Origin: Ditylenchus dipsaci
Lineage: Eukaryota; Nematoda; Chromadorea; Rhabditida; Anguinidae
DNA: 64,000 nt
Direction: 5' to 3'
Assembly: GCA_004194705.1 (NCBI GenBank)
Contig: SADC01000001.1
Span: forward strand, 558,001 to 622,000
Shown: piece after piece, positions 1-12,100 of the stretch
Position numbering within the stretch: position 1 is the stretch's first letter
Layout: every line of letters starts with the position of its first letter
Position numbers and translations under genes: made by a program
Notes under the pieces: model-generated
Database searches by the model: none
What the model saw: only the letters and a program-made list of their open reading frames with translations
Told to the model about the DNA's origin: nothing

Positions 1-100
1 GAATGAACAGAGAAAATATAAATTTCAACAATAGTCAAGTGTTGCAGGTTGGACGTATCCTCCAGAAATGACTTCTTTGCCATGTGTTTTTGCACTTTAG

Positions 101-3100
101 AGCACATTTTGCTGGTAATGTTTGAAGTGGTGGGTTACTCTCCCAAGTTTAAAAAATTTAGGTTAATCATTTTTTCTACGGCAAATTTACTTTTTTTCTA
201 GCAAAAATGTTTTTTTTGTGGCAAATTTTTTCTGTAGCTAATTTACTTTTTTTGTGGCAAATTTACTTTTTTTTGTAGCAAATTTACTCTTTTTTGTAGC
301 AAATCCGATTTTACTCCATAGCACATATACTTGAGTTAGTTTGCTTATTTATTCATCCTTAATTCTCAAACTTGTATTCTGAGTCTATGAAAGACTTGGA
401 CTTCATGAAAGACAAGGGATCGATTGCCCGTAAAGCTGCTGGCTCTAGGTCTAATCTAGCACACACACCGGCACACTCTCGGCTGCTTCATTACTCAACA
501 TCCTCTGATGGATCAGTTATGAAATTCTTAAATTCAAGCTTACCGGATTTACCATCAATAAAATGCATGATGATAACTCTTTCAATTTTAGCCACATTTT
601 GCTCCACCATTTTGAGAAGAGCAACACTTCAGTCCGTACGCTTTTGGATCTTAACGGGCTCCGTCTTGTTAAGAAAAGAGTGTTGGCAGAAATAGCCGGG
701 TACAAGTGGGATCTTCTGCCAACTGATTATGATCTTTCAGGAATTTGCAATTTTCGGATGCTGGACCAAACCGAAATTCTCGGTTCGGTTTTCTCGAAAA
801 TCGGTTTTCAGTCTAAAAAGACTGAAAACGGTATGCGGATCAAGCGTATCAACGGATATATATATGTTTCTGAAATTTTTAGAAATAAATAAGCACAGTA
901 ACTCAAGTATATGTGCTACAGACGAAAATCGGATTTGCTACAAAAAGAGTAAATTTGCTACAGAAAAAAATAAATTTGCTACAAAAAAAAAAGTAAATTT
1001 GCCACAAAAAAAGTAAATTTGCTACAAAAAAAGTAAATTTGCCACAGAAAAATGATTAACCAAAAAATTTACTAATTTTTTTTTATTCAGCTGTGCTGCT
1101 ACAAACTTCACTACCGCGATGTTATGGAGGGAGAGCTCTCATGGTTGCTAGTATTCTCACCATTGTTTTTTCAAAGTTTTATGGCCATGATCATCTCTGT
1201 GTGGTGCATCCGACATGACAAAACATTCGAGGTGTAGGAAATGTTCTTTTTTAATTTTAAATTTATTCTGGGCTTTTGTTAGGTTTCAATGGTGGGGATA
1301 AGATTCGGCGGCGGAAAAAATAGTGGCGGAAATTACGGCGGAGAGGAATTTGGCGGCGGAACTTTAAAGGACCATGAAACTTGATGAGCACAGCAATTTG
1401 GAAATTTTGAATTCGCGCGGGACCACCCTAATTTTGTCAATAATGTTTTCGAATTGTTTTTTTGTTTGCATGTAATTTTTTTTCAAAATATAGAACCGTT
1501 TACTAGTCGAGCCCAACGTTGCTCGACAGTGCCAGATCGTACGACTTATCTTGCTTTCACTGCACCATAACTACTTATATGAGTCTGTGTTAAAAATTCA
1601 CTCATAAATGAAATTCGAATTTTCAATGAACACAAAAAATGGATCAAATTATAAACTCCCGACAAATCTGTGAAAGTTCCCGACAAACACTTTAATTATA
1701 ACGTTTAATTGGTTGTGTGCCGGCTGCCTTGTTTCTTGTTTCAAAAAAATTACTTGAAATGACTTAGGTAATACTCTTAGAGATGCAATTCCAAGCTAAG
1801 TAACAAAAGAAGCGTGGTGTGGCGCGCGAATGGACAACTGCAAAGGATTGCTCTAGCAAGGAAGATGTCGATGAATGGGTGACTGAAAATGGGGGAATTG
1901 GATACAGTAAGCTGATTCATTGACTAATTTTCTGTTTTTATCGTTTGCGAGCTATCTTTGAAAATTAAAAAACGTCTTTCGGATGATCGGAAAATTTGCC
2001 GGGAACTTTCACAGATTTGTCGGGAAAATTCATTACTTTTAGGCAAATTTGAATTTGCCGGGAAAATTAATTAATTAGTCGGGAAATTTCACACATTTGC
2101 CGGGAGTTTTCACATACAGCCCAAAAAAATTAATTCAAAAACATTATTGACAAAATTAGGGTGGTCCCGCGCGAATTCAAAATTTCCAAATTGCTGTGCT
2201 TATCAAGTTTCATGGTCCTTTAAAAGGCCTTTGTGTATGTGGCGTTGTGCACTTCGGGGGCCCTTGTTATTATTAACTGTGAATAGTAATTTGCAAGTCT
2301 CCTAAGTAATTTTATGACAAAAAGATTGTTTTACGATGTTTACCTTACTAAAAACATAAGTTTTAAAAAAGTTCCTTATCAAAATTTGACTTTTCACATT
2401 TAATAAAAAGGGCCCCCGAAGTGCACAAGTGCCGTGTATGTTTGCCTTGCGAATGATTATTTTTGACACCGAATTCGTGTCTGGCACGATCGCTTTTGTT
2501 GTAAAAAGCTCTTTAGTCTAAGATCTGACTCATATTTTGAATTTCACTCGAGCCAACAAAATTCAAATCTTTTTTCGGAAAAAAATTTTTGCTTTTTTTC
2601 GAGTTTAATATTTGCTGTATCAAGTGGAATTCAAATATGAGTGATATTTCAGACTAGAGAGCATTTTATAAGCAAAGCGACCATACTGGACAAGGATCTG
2701 GTGTCAAAAGCATGGGTTCGAGAAGCAAACATGCATAAAACGCCCTTTTGAAATTCCGCCGTTTTTTCCGCCTCCAAATCGTATCACCGCCGTTTTAGTA
2801 CTGGGGGAAGTTAATGGATAATTTGACTGGGTGTGATGACTATACAGTCAAATCTTCATTATACGCGTATAACTTGGGTGTCAGCTGACTAAGAATAAGC
2901 CAACCTCAGCCAAATACAGTATATTTAAGTCGCGTATAACTGGGGTGGCGTATAACCATAGGCCAGGGGGGGGGGGGCTAGCTGGCTATAGCCCCCCCCC
3001 GTCCGGACTTTTAGCCTTTTTTTAGCCTTATTTTGATTTTTGGCCAGTTTAGTCCCCCCGTCAGGATTTTAGCCTATTTAGCACCCCCCCCCCCCCCCCC

Positions 3101-6100
3101 CGTCAGAAAATCCTGGGTACGCCTATGCGTATAGCCGAGGTTTGACTGTATCTATGATGAAAGCGAAAATTGGCAAAAGCAGGCAGGAACTGTAAATCTT
3201 GATGGTTATTGCTTTTTGAACGAGTTATTATTGTTTTAAGTAATTTGCTTTTCCGCTGATTTTGACCTTTTAATTTTTAAATCTTTAATAACCAAAATAT
3301 TTGCGTGTCCTCAGAATCACGATTCTAAGATCGGTTGCCCCTTGGATAATATAAATTTTGAGCTGGCTGAGTGGAGGAGATTCTACATTGGGCTCTAATG
3401 GAGATCCGTACTCAAATTTTTGCCTTGGTCCCCCCTGTTGTTTTTTCTCGAAAAATGCCTTGGTTCCCCCTGTTCTTCACCATAATCACAGTATCAATAT
3501 AACTATAATGGACAGGGGGACCAAGGCATTTTTCGAGAAAAAAACAACAGGGGGAGCAAGGCAAAAATTTGAGTACGGATCTGCATTAGAGCCCTTTTAG
3601 CTGGCTGAGTGGAGGAGATTCTACATTGTTACTAAACAAAAATCTGAAACTTAGTGGATATGTGAAAACAGATTAGTAAAATACGAGCTACAAAAAGCCT
3701 CCCAAAATTCTTGGGACCGCTTCACTGCCGAAGATTCTGAATTTTGCTTTTTCAGTTCGAGATGTTCTTCAGCATCAACATTGTGCAATTCGTCTTCATT
3801 GCTTTCAAACTGGACAATGCTCTGCACTGGAACTGGGTGATAGTGTTTGTGCCCACATGGTCATGTTTTCTGTTGGTTTTGATTAGACTTGAGAAAGGTG
3901 ATTCAGGTAATTAGTCCCAATTTTCAGCTGTTGTTTGTGGGCACCCTGTATTCCCTGATAATCTCCATATTCCTAAGCAGATCCCTCCACGTCGTCTCGG
4001 CCATCGAAGATCCCACATATTCTCGGCTATCTGTCACTCATACTAAGTGTGCCACTACTGGCTTTTTTCCTGCTGCTCAGCTCTAAATTGGACGCGTTTG
4101 ACTGGCTGAGGCAGCATTCTTCTAGCCGAGTGCCCTATATTATCGTTGGATCACCATTGTTCATGTCTTTGTCATTTTTGCTGTTTTTGTCGTTTGGCAG
4201 CAAAAGCGGCAATACTTGGTAATTTTGTTTATTTATTTGGATAGGGCTGTAAGTACTTTCCTTCCGCCAAATTATTCATTTAGCCCGCCAAATTAATTTT
4301 TTTATCCCGCCAAATTATTCTTTTACCACGTCAAATCAATCATTTTTCGTCAAATTTAACTTTGCCTTGGCAATGTTTGTATCCTGGCTATGTTGGTTTT
4401 CATCTCTAAATATTAGCTTCAGATAAGAAGAAAATCAGCTGATTCTTGAAAACGAAGAAGTTTTGCGAAACCAAAGAGAAAACTTATTTTGGTCGGCGAG
4501 AATATATTATATATCTCGTTATGGCTTGTTCACATTCTTCGAGGGCTGTACCTCATTTCGTAACGCGCCATTTTGTAACAGGTTCATTGGTAACAGCTTC
4601 ATTTCGTAACGTGTTTATTTTGTAACAGGTTCAGTTAGTAACATTTTTTTCGTAACGCAAGATTTCGTAACAGATTTGTTTCGTAACAAATTTTTTCGTA
4701 ACGTGAGATTACGTAACAAACATTTTCGTAACAGTGATTTCAAGGCTACTACCAAATTCAATTTGGTCTAATTTACAACTTTTTTCAAACAACAGGGGAC
4801 CAAGGCAGTTTTTTAGGTTTTTTGAAATTTTTTATTTTGTGTCCAAACACCCGAAACCATCGTAAACCAACCCAAATACCCTCAAACTGCCTTAATAGTC
4901 CCAAACCAAACGCAAACATGAAAAATAAAAATTTCTTTAAAACGAAAAATAAACCATTTTTCCAACTTAAAATTGTGTGAGGAATTTGGTTTATTAAGTC
5001 CAAAATTGCGATTTTACACACTCCAACTTCAAGGTACCACCTGGTCAGGTGGATATCCACCTGGATGTCCTAAAAATAAAAAGTAATTTAAATAAAAAAA
5101 TCCCTTTTTCCAAACTAAAAAATTTGTGAGGAATTGGGCTTGTTAAGACCAAAAGTGCGATTTCACCTACCCGACCCCAAACCTGGGGCGGCTACCACCT
5201 GGACAGGTCGATATCCAGATAACTCCAGAGTTGGGCTACATTCACCCAAATGACCTTAAAAAGTCAAATGCTTGCTTTTTTGAATTAGGTAGTAGCCTTC
5301 AAATCACTGTTACGAAAATGTTTGTTACGAAATCTCGCATTACGAAAAATTTGTTACAAAATCTCGCGTTACAAAACCATTTGTTACGAAATAAGCTCAT
5401 TACGAAATCAGCCCGTTACTAACTGAACCTGTTACAAAATAAACACGTTACGAAATGAAGCTGTTACCAAATGAACCTGTTACGAAATGGCGCGTTACGA
5501 AATGAGGTACAGCCTCTTCGAGTTCGAGTTAGAGTTCGAATTTTTAGCTACGTGAACACCTCTGATCCAAACTCAAACTCTTACTTGAACTCTAAATCGA
5601 ACTCGAAGCTGTTCACGTACTACGAGTTCGAAGTTGAGCTTGAAAATGTGTATCTATATAGCTTAGATCACTCGGAATCTCACCCAGAGCGGTCAAAAGC
5701 CACTTCAAGTTGGTTTTTGTGGGTTTGCTACAAGGAAATCCAAGTTATATACATGAACACCTTCAAATTCGACCTCGAACTTGAACTCAAACTTGAGGTA
5801 CGTGAACACCTTCGAGTTCGAGTCAGATATGTTCACGTAGCTAAAAATCCGAACTCGAACTCGAAGAACGTGAACAAGCCATGACGAGATAGATCATATA
5901 TTCTCGGCCGACCAAAATAAGTTTTCTCTTTGGTTTCGCAAAACTTCTTCGTTGTCAAGAAGCAGGCGATCTTCTTTTCATCTGCAGATAATATTTAGGA
6001 GATGAAAACCAACATAGACAGGATACAAACATTTCCAAGGCAAAGTTAAAATTTGACGAAAAAATGATTGATTTGACGTGGTAGAAGAATAAACTGGCGG

Positions 6101-9100
6101 GGTAAATGATTAATTTGGCGGGGTAAACGAATATTCAGCTTAATAGTCCCGAGGCTGATCGGCAGGTCGGTATATTCCGGTGCAAAATTTGACGGAGTTG
6201 TTTTTTCTCCGGAAAAAAGTGACTTTGAAGGGTCAATATACCGTGTTGAAACAGAGCATATTTCAGACTATCATAAATTGATGTTTTTAGTTTGTTTGCA
6301 TTCATCTCCAACATATAGTAAAAAACTCTGTTACATGTCATGTGTCAAAATGACCGCCTGAATCTCCTTTTTCAAATAACTGGTGTAACAAAAGTTCCCG
6401 GACAACTTTTGAGCTCACTTTTTAAAATAAAAATTTAGCGATGAGAAAATTCCAAAAGATAGGTTTTGTAGCCCTGAATCTCTTCTTTTAAATGGCATAC
6501 CGCACTTAGCTTGACTATTTTGGATAAGTCACCATTTGGCTCCAAACACTTGTCTGGTCATTTTGAGAAGTTTACCAACAATTTTATCACTTTAATTGGT
6601 CAAATCTTTCATTGAATTTTGAGCGTCACTACAAAATTTTATCACTTTATTGTAGCGCAGCTCAAGAGCTACAAAACACATATTACAGAATGATTTTTGA
6701 AAATCTAAGTTTTGAGATATGGCCTTTTGGAAAAAATAAATTTCTTGAAAAAATGACCAAAATGAAAGTTTTTGCCAATTTTTCGGATTTCGGTCATTTT
6801 TTTAAGAAAATAATTTTTTCCAAAAGGCCATATCTCAACACTTAGATCTTCGAAAATCATTCTGTAATATGGGTTTTAGCTCTTGAGTAGCGCTATAACA
6901 TGGTGATGAAATTTTGTAGTGACACTTAAAACTAAATAAAACATTTGACCAGTTAAAGTGATGAAAACGTTGGTAACCTTCTCAAATGACCAGACAAGTG
7001 TTTGGAGCCAAATAGTGACTTATCCAAAATAGTCAAGCTAAAAGCAATATGCTATTTGAAAGAGGAGATTCAGGGCTACAAAACCTATTTTTTGGAATTT
7101 TCTCATCGCTAAATTTTTATTTCAAAAAGTGAGCTCAAAAGTTGTCCGGGAACTTTTGTTACACCAGTTAACACTAGGACGGTCGAGGAGCCATTTATAT
7201 TCGTTCGACTCAGAACTTCTCGGTGAGCACGATGGTGAAAAAAATTGAAAAAAAGTTGGTATTTGCGGGTCAGCTGCCCCTACAAACCAACCAAGTCAAC
7301 ATTTTCTGTATGCAACTTCAAGAGGGCAGATCTCGTCAATTTGCATTATCGAATTCAATAAATTATAACTTAAAAGAAAGCTCAGATCATGGGCTTTCAA
7401 ATAAGGTATCATCGAGGTATGTATGACAATTTTATGTAAAAGTTTTACTTCAAAGAAATATTTCTGCCATTTTTCAAAGAGTTGTTGATACTTAAATAAG
7501 CACTAAAAAGTGTGATAAGGTCGTTTTTTCAGATACTAATTGATACCATTCGAAAGAACAGGAAAAACTGCACCAGAAAGTGCTGCAAAGTGCATTAAAA
7601 ACGGGCCTTCAGAGTGTTTAGCAAGACTCTCAAAAGAAAGTTCAAAAATGATTTCGACGTAAAATTTCAGTTTCGTTAATGAAACCCAGATTTTTGACAT
7701 CAAATTCGTGTTCAGCGTAATCGATTTCCTTATAAAACTGCCCTTGAATCTATGACTTTGCTGGCAAATTTTGAATTCCGCTCAAGAAAACAATTATTTT
7801 TATTTTAAAAAATTCGAGATTTGAATAATTGTTGTCTTGAGCGGAATTCAAAATTTGCCAGCAAAGTCATAGATTTAAGGGCAGTTTTATAAGGAAATCG
7901 ATCACGCTGAACACGAATTTGCTGTCAAAAATCCAGGTTTCATTAACGAAACTGAAATTTTACGTCGAAATCGTTTTTGAACTTTCTTTTGAGAGTCTTG
8001 CTAAACACTCTGGAGGCCCGTTTTAATGCACTTTGCAGCACTTTCTGGTGCAGTTTTTCCTGTTCTTTTGAATGGTATCGATTGGTAACTGAAAAAACAA
8101 CCTTATCACACTTTTTAGTGCTTATTTACCGTATTTCCTGTAATAAACGCCCCCCCCCTCGTTCAAAATCGTGTTCTTGGCGTTGTGTTTTTGACCCACT
8201 TTTTTATTACTTCTCTCAAGCAAATTACCCCTTATTTTGTAGCTCATCTCACTGGCTACAAAATGAGGGGTAATTTGCCTAAGAGAAGTATTCAAAAAGT
8301 GGGTCAAAAACACAATGCCAAGAACACGATTTTGAACGAGATCGTATTACAGGAAATACGGTAAGTATCAACAACGCTTTTGAAAAATGGCAGAAATATT
8401 TCTTTGAAGTAAAACTTTTACATAAAATTGTCATACATACCTCGATGATACCTTATTTGAAAGCCCATGATCTGCGCTTTCTTTTAAGTTATAATTTATT
8501 GAATTCGATAATGCAAATTGACGAGATCTGACCTCTTGAAGTTGCATACAGAAAATGTTGACTTGGTTGGTTTGTAGGGGCAGCTGACCCGCAAATACCA
8601 ACTTTTTTCAATTTTTTTTCACCATCGTGCTCACCGAGAAATTCTGAGTCGAACGAATATAAATAGCTCCTCGACCGTCCTAGTGTTAAGTAAAAACTTT
8701 CGACGCTACTTGCATATACCCCCCCCCCCAAATCAACTTTTTTTAAAAATGTTATAAAACACCCTATATCGACTCAAAATTGCCTCAGGAGTTCAAAAAA
8801 GATATTATTTTTGAGTTCTGGTCAACAAAAAGTTGAGTTTTGGACACTTTTAAATTTTGACTTTTTACCTTTTTTTATCATGTTTTGGTCACTGGAGCTG
8901 GGGACAATAGTCTCTAAACTCATTTTGATCAAGAGTCTTGCTCGGAATTATGTCTAAGGTAAGTGAGTGCGCGCATCTCTAAAAGCCTGTTCACAATGGT
9001 GGCTACAGCTGCAGCGTGTGGCGATTGGGTGTTCACAGCCACTCGCCACACGCTGCAGCTACACGCCACACTCTGTTCACAATGATGGCCACACTCTGCA

Positions 9101-12100
9101 GCCACACGCCACACTCTGCAACCACACGCCACACGCTGCAGCCACACTCTGTTCACAATGGGAAAAATTTGTCGCTGCAGCCACACGCTGGAGCCACAGC
9201 CACACTTTCAAAAATATTTGAAAATAGTGTGGCGTTTTTTTGAAAATTTTCACTTTGTGTTTATGTTTGTGATTTCATTTTATTTTTTATGGTTGCTTTC
9301 GAGTAGAAATGTTGTTGTTTTTGTTTCCTTGTTAAATATTGTTGCTTATATTTCCTTGCTTGAATTTCTTGTTTTTCAGATCAAAATGTCTACAAGTGAT
9401 AATGAGCTCTTCGCTTCGCCGACAAAAACAAGTGTGGAGAAGCCGATCAAATCTCTCGAAGAGGACTCGAAAGCAGATCCAATTCTCGTGAAGTTGATTC
9501 AGGAAGTGAAAAAGGAGCGCTGCCTCTATGACAAGTCTCTCAAGGAGTACTTGAACAACACGCACAAGGGTCCCATCTGGTCAAGAATTGCGAAGTCTGT
9601 TGGCATTGAGGGTTTGTTTTGCATTATTTATTTGCTTTTTTTTGACAAGATGCTTATTTCATTTTATTAGATGGAAAGAAAGCGTCGAAAAAGTGGAAGA
9701 ATCTGCGAGATGGCTATGCGAGGCAGACGAAGAAGAGGCATCTCCCCAGCGGAAGCGGAGTTACCGAAGATAGAGCGATTGCATCGACCTGGCCTTATTT
9801 CGACTACATGACTTGGTTGGATGGAGAGAGAATAGTGACTGAATAGTTGGGCTGAATAGTAATAAAGATGATGTTTGGATTAAGATAATGGGCACCTTCA
9901 ATTTTTCCCATTGTGAACAGAGTGTGGCTGCAGCGTGTGGCGTGTGGTTGCAGAGTGTGGCGTGTGGCTGCAGAGTGTGGCCATCATTGTGAACAGAGTG
10001 TGGCGTGTAGCTGCAACGTGTAGCGTGTGGCTGCAGAGTGTGGCGTGTGGCGACACATTGTGAACACCCATGCAGCGCCACGCCACACGCTGAAGCCACA
10101 CGCTGCAGTCACCATTGTGAACAGGCCTTAACCTACCAAGCCCCATGCGCATCTTTGGGGGTGCAGGGGCTTGGTTGCTTGTGGTTGAAATGCGCACACC
10201 CACATACCTCAGACGCAAATCACTCGAAAGTGACTCTGGATGCATAAAAAGCATTCATAGCAGAGTTTATCTATGCGGTAGGCCCCAGTCAACAAAACTG
10301 TGTTCAACATATTTCTTTTTGTTCAAAATTGGCCCCTTTTGGTCCATTTCCACCCTAATACAAATTAAATCCCTTCAAAAACGGTAAAAATAGGTATTTT
10401 TGGGTGGTCCCAAAACTCAATTTTTCATTGACCAGAACTTAAAAATAATGTCTTTTTTGAGCTTATGACGCGATTTTAGGTCGATATAGGGTGTTTGGGA
10501 ACATTTAAAAAAGTTGATTTGGGGGGGGGGTGGGAAGTGGTATATGCAATTAGCGCCAAACTTTCTTATTTATTTATTAAAAATGTCAGATTTTTGATAA
10601 AAAGAAACGATTATGTCATTTTTTCAAAAGCGGTTTTTGTACTTAAATTTGCAAAATTAAGTGAGATATAGCCAATTTGATACTTGTGCACTTGGGGGGG
10701 GGGGGTGCCATTTTTGGTTAACTGTAAATATGGTTTAAACGTCCCTTAAGTAAGTTATACGGCTTGAGTTCAGAACCACCCCCCCCCCATGGGTACTGAT
10801 CAGGTGGAAGAGATAACTTCATATTCGTGTTTCTCGACCCCGATTTCATGAGAAAGCCGCGCGTTTTTTTGGTTCTGAGAAAAAAAAAATTTTCGAACCA
10901 CAGGGGTATCATGGTTTTTTAGTCAAAATTTGAAAAATTTAAATTGGCGCCTTTTGAATTTAAAAGGGATTAAGGGCTGTATAGGGAGGAAAAGGGAATG
11001 AAAGGGCCACTAACAAGAAGACGTTGAACATAGTTTTGAATACTGGGGCCTACCGCATAAATAACTCTGGTATGCATGTTTTTTCATGCATCCAGAGTCG
11101 CTTTCGAGTGATTTGTGTCTAAGGTATGTGGGTGTGCGCATCTCAACTCCAAGCCCTCAAGCCCCCTGCGCCCCCGAAGGAGGCTTGAGAGTTAGAGATG
11201 CGCGCACTCACTTACCTTAGACATGCTTCCGAGAAGTACTCTTGACCATAAAATGCATAGGAAGGGAAAAAGGGCTGCATAGGGAGGGGAAGGGAATAAA
11301 AGGGGCCACTAATCATACAGGCCCACTAACAAGAAGATGTTGAACATAGTTTTGAATACTGGGCCTACCGCATAAATAAACTCTGGTATGCATGCTTTTT
11401 CATGCATCCAGGGTCACTTTCGAGTGATTTGTGTCTAAGGTATGTGGTGTGCGCATCTCAAATCCAAACCGCCAAGCCCCGTGCGCCCCGAAGGAGGCTT
11501 GAGAGTTAGAGATGCGCGCACTCACTTACCTTAGACATGATTCCGAAAAGCACTCTTGATCATATAATGCATATAGAGTCTCTTTTTGCCACGGCCCAGT
11601 TGAAAAACATGGTGAGGCAGCCGAAGAATAAAAAAATTTTGAATTTTTAACGTTCTGTCATAAAAGTGGCCCCTTTTTATTCCCTTCTTCTTCCAATACA
11701 GCCCTTATTCCCTTTAAATTCAAAAGGCGCCAATTTAATTTTTCAAATTTTGACTAAAAAACCATGATACCCCCTGTGGTTCGAAAATTTTTTTTTCTCA
11801 GAACCGAAAAAACGCGCGGCTTTCTCATGAAATCGGGGTCGAGAAACACGAATATGAAGTTATCTCCTCCACCTGATCAGTCCCCGTGGGCGGGGGGATT
11901 CGTCACTGCAACCAGTTATACGCCAGAAACGATAAAAAAGTTGTTTCCTAACAATTTCCCCACTAAAAAGTGAAGTTCACAAAAAAAAGTTGGCTACCAA
12001 AGATTGACCAACTGCCTTGGTCCCCCAAGGTGAAATATCGTATATTAAGGTATCCTACCACGTTTTGGTCACTGGAGCTGGGCAAAAAGAGTCTTTAATG

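Larger units (their letters stand above)
1283..2797. mobile_element. GGCGG-ended palindrome with nested element A
   Basis: The outer arms, rich in GGCGGAAAA / TTTTCCGCC, are inverted at about 1285-1360 and 2745-2797. Nested inside is element A (about 1363-2224), with ends TTTAAAGGACCATGAAACTT and its complement. A second copy of A is at 19070-19452, so A is a family. Copy 1 also contains an inner inverted repeat around TCCCGACAAATCTGTGAAAG (about 1665-2110) that copy 2 lacks, which suggests a third layer. No protein is encoded. Confidence 0.6.
4256..6128. mobile_element. Outer palindromic element (CCGCCAAATT ends) holding two nested elements
   Basis: The left arm (about 4256-4520) and right arm (about 5883-6128) are near-complete inverted copies, with CCGCCAAATTAATTTTTTTA near the ends and AAGAAGTTTTGCGAAACCAA near the centre. 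Two further elements sit in the middle (4521-5882 and 4544-5514). It lies inside the 9.6 kb TMEM185-like intron. Confidence 0.65.
8880..10310. repeat. Family D palindrome, copy split by the MADF element
   Basis: The family D core has arms reading TCTAAGGTAAGTGAGTGCGC and, inverted, GCGCACACCCACATACCT, then a CAAGCCCC..GGGGCTTGG hairpin and TATGCGGTAGGCCCCAG beyond. This copy is interrupted at its hairpin by the TAA-flanked insertion at 8983-10128. Confidence 0.6.

Noticed and set aside
372..892. A host exon of TMEM185 within 161-1061
   Set aside because: Flanking exons 101-129 and 1091-1231 join in phase and match the family without it; the segment belongs to the element.
5471..5884. 137-codon frame
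   Set aside because: Translation of GAGTTCGAGTT repeats in element arms; low-complexity RVRV and NSNS, no start context.
8929..9243. Frames rich in CSHTPHAAATRH
   Set aside because: Products of the GCCACACGCTGCA arrays at the ends of the MADF element, read in several phases.
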